A stretch of 64,000 nt of DNA from the NCBI GenBank assembly GCA_034435375.1, contig DAOTXR010000083.1, positions 14,268 to 78,267 on the forward strand, written 5' to 3'. The notes under the pieces were generated by a model. The model saw only the letters and a program-made list of their open reading frames with translations, was not told the DNA's origin and ran no database searches. Below, piece after piece: positions 63,692 through 64,000 of this stretch; the stretch's first letter is position 1, and each line of letters opens with the position of its first letter. Made by a program: the position numbers and the translations under genes. The stretch is from DAOTXR01 sp034435375. Lineage in GTDB: Bacteria > Chloroflexota > Anaerolineae > Aggregatilineales > UBA3940.

Positions 63692-64000
63692 CTAAAACAA
63701 CTTCCCCTGCTGATACTGCTCCCTGAACGCCACCGCCTGCTCCTGCGACTGGCTCCACGAGATGACCAGCGCGTTGTAATCCCGCGCGTGCTCCGCCCAG
63801 CCCTTCCGCTCGCAGATCGCGTACAGCCGGTAGGCAAGCTGGCGCGCATCCGCCGCGAGGTCGGGCGGCATCTTCGCCAGCAGCATCGCCGCGCCCTGTT
63901 CGCCGTGCGTGTTGAGCCGCTCAATCAGGTGGTGGGTGGCTTCCCACACGGTCAGCCGCCTGCTCCCCCCCATCCCGGCGACCTGCGGGCGCCGCCCTTC
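63692..64000 (-). CDS. DUF1156-type DNA methylase, C-terminal end only (cut by window edge)
   Basis: The frame is open to the right edge, and about 102 codons are visible. RRLTVWEATHHLIERLNTHG, then AAMLLAKMP, ARQLAYRLYAICERKGWAEHA and YNALVISWSQSQEQA match the closing helices of large DUF1156-containing adenine-type DNA methylases. The methylase motifs themselves (such as NPPY) lie outside the window. It is the first visible gene of the leftward unit with DUF3800 and DUF499 and presumably protects self DNA. Confidence 0.72.
   Translation of the reverse strand, partial: EGRRPQVAGMGGSRRLTVWEATHHLIERLNTHGEQGAAMLLAKMPPDLAADARQLAYRLYAICERKGWAEHARDYNALVISWSQSQEQAVAFREQYQQGKLF

Overview
The window looks like chromosome of an uncultured-type, moderately GC-rich member of the Chloroflexota (Anaerolineae-like). 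This is an inference from gene content: a clade II nos cluster with a lipoprotein NosZ, ferredoxin-inserted MinD ATPases, a reductive-activator-type ASKHA protein, GT-C membrane glycosyltransferases, and promoters of regulator genes that sit at or next to the start codon. No rRNA, CRISPR array or intact insertion sequence was seen. One tRNA gene, tRNA-Ala(GGC), lies at 58737-58809.

Layout. (1) 1-7528, plus strand: a catabolic operon of a deacylase (cut by the left edge), a sarcosine-oxidase-like flavoprotein, a creatininase, an MttB-superfamily methyltransferase, a creatinase-like protein that has lost its metal ligands, a canonical M24 peptidase and an SDR. Together they could take creatinine through creatine and sarcosine to glycine. 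(2) 7644-18439: an island that looks devoted to metals or metal cofactors. It holds ferredoxin/zinc-ribbon, NifX-like and two MinD/ferredoxin ATPase genes, a PadR-led ABC importer (a composite binding protein, a FecCD permease, and an ATPase fused to a THEP1-type NTPase), and several decaying gene fragments. It is bracketed by two mirror-image copies of a module in which an XRE-cupin regulator is divergent from NifX/ferredoxin genes. Both regulators share a putative operator half-site. (3) 18568-30383: DUF1801, a Crp/Fnr regulator, then a leftward nitrous oxide reduction cluster (nosZ, a NosB-like membrane gene, a fused nosD-nosF gene, nosY, nosL, cytochrome c, zinc ribbon), an NnrS-like membrane protein, FmdB, and arsR-ACR3 for arsenite.

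(4) 30652-58487: mostly housekeeping and accessory genes: an SDR, two GT-C glycosyltransferase-like proteins, acetyltransferases, a cell-wall amidase, gatB, xpt-guaA, archease-rtcB, a secretion-signal-free TIM-barrel/M23 protein, a kinase-like DUF protein beside a class III aminotransferase, psuK-psuG for pseudouridine catabolism, a corrinoid-protein reactivator with a homocysteine methyltransferase-type enzyme, a cyclophilin and an S9 peptidase. (5) 58737-64000: tRNA-Ala followed by a putative defence module on the minus strand, made of a DUF1156-type DNA methylase (cut by the right edge), a DUF3800 protein and a DUF499 ATPase with an N-terminal HEPN-type R-x4-H motif. A strongly folded intergenic element lies between the last two genes.

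The defence-like module, the mirror-image metal island, the nosD-nosF fusion and the ABC-THEP1 fusion are the parts that most deserve a second look. All family calls come from reading motifs by eye. No alignment or database search was run.
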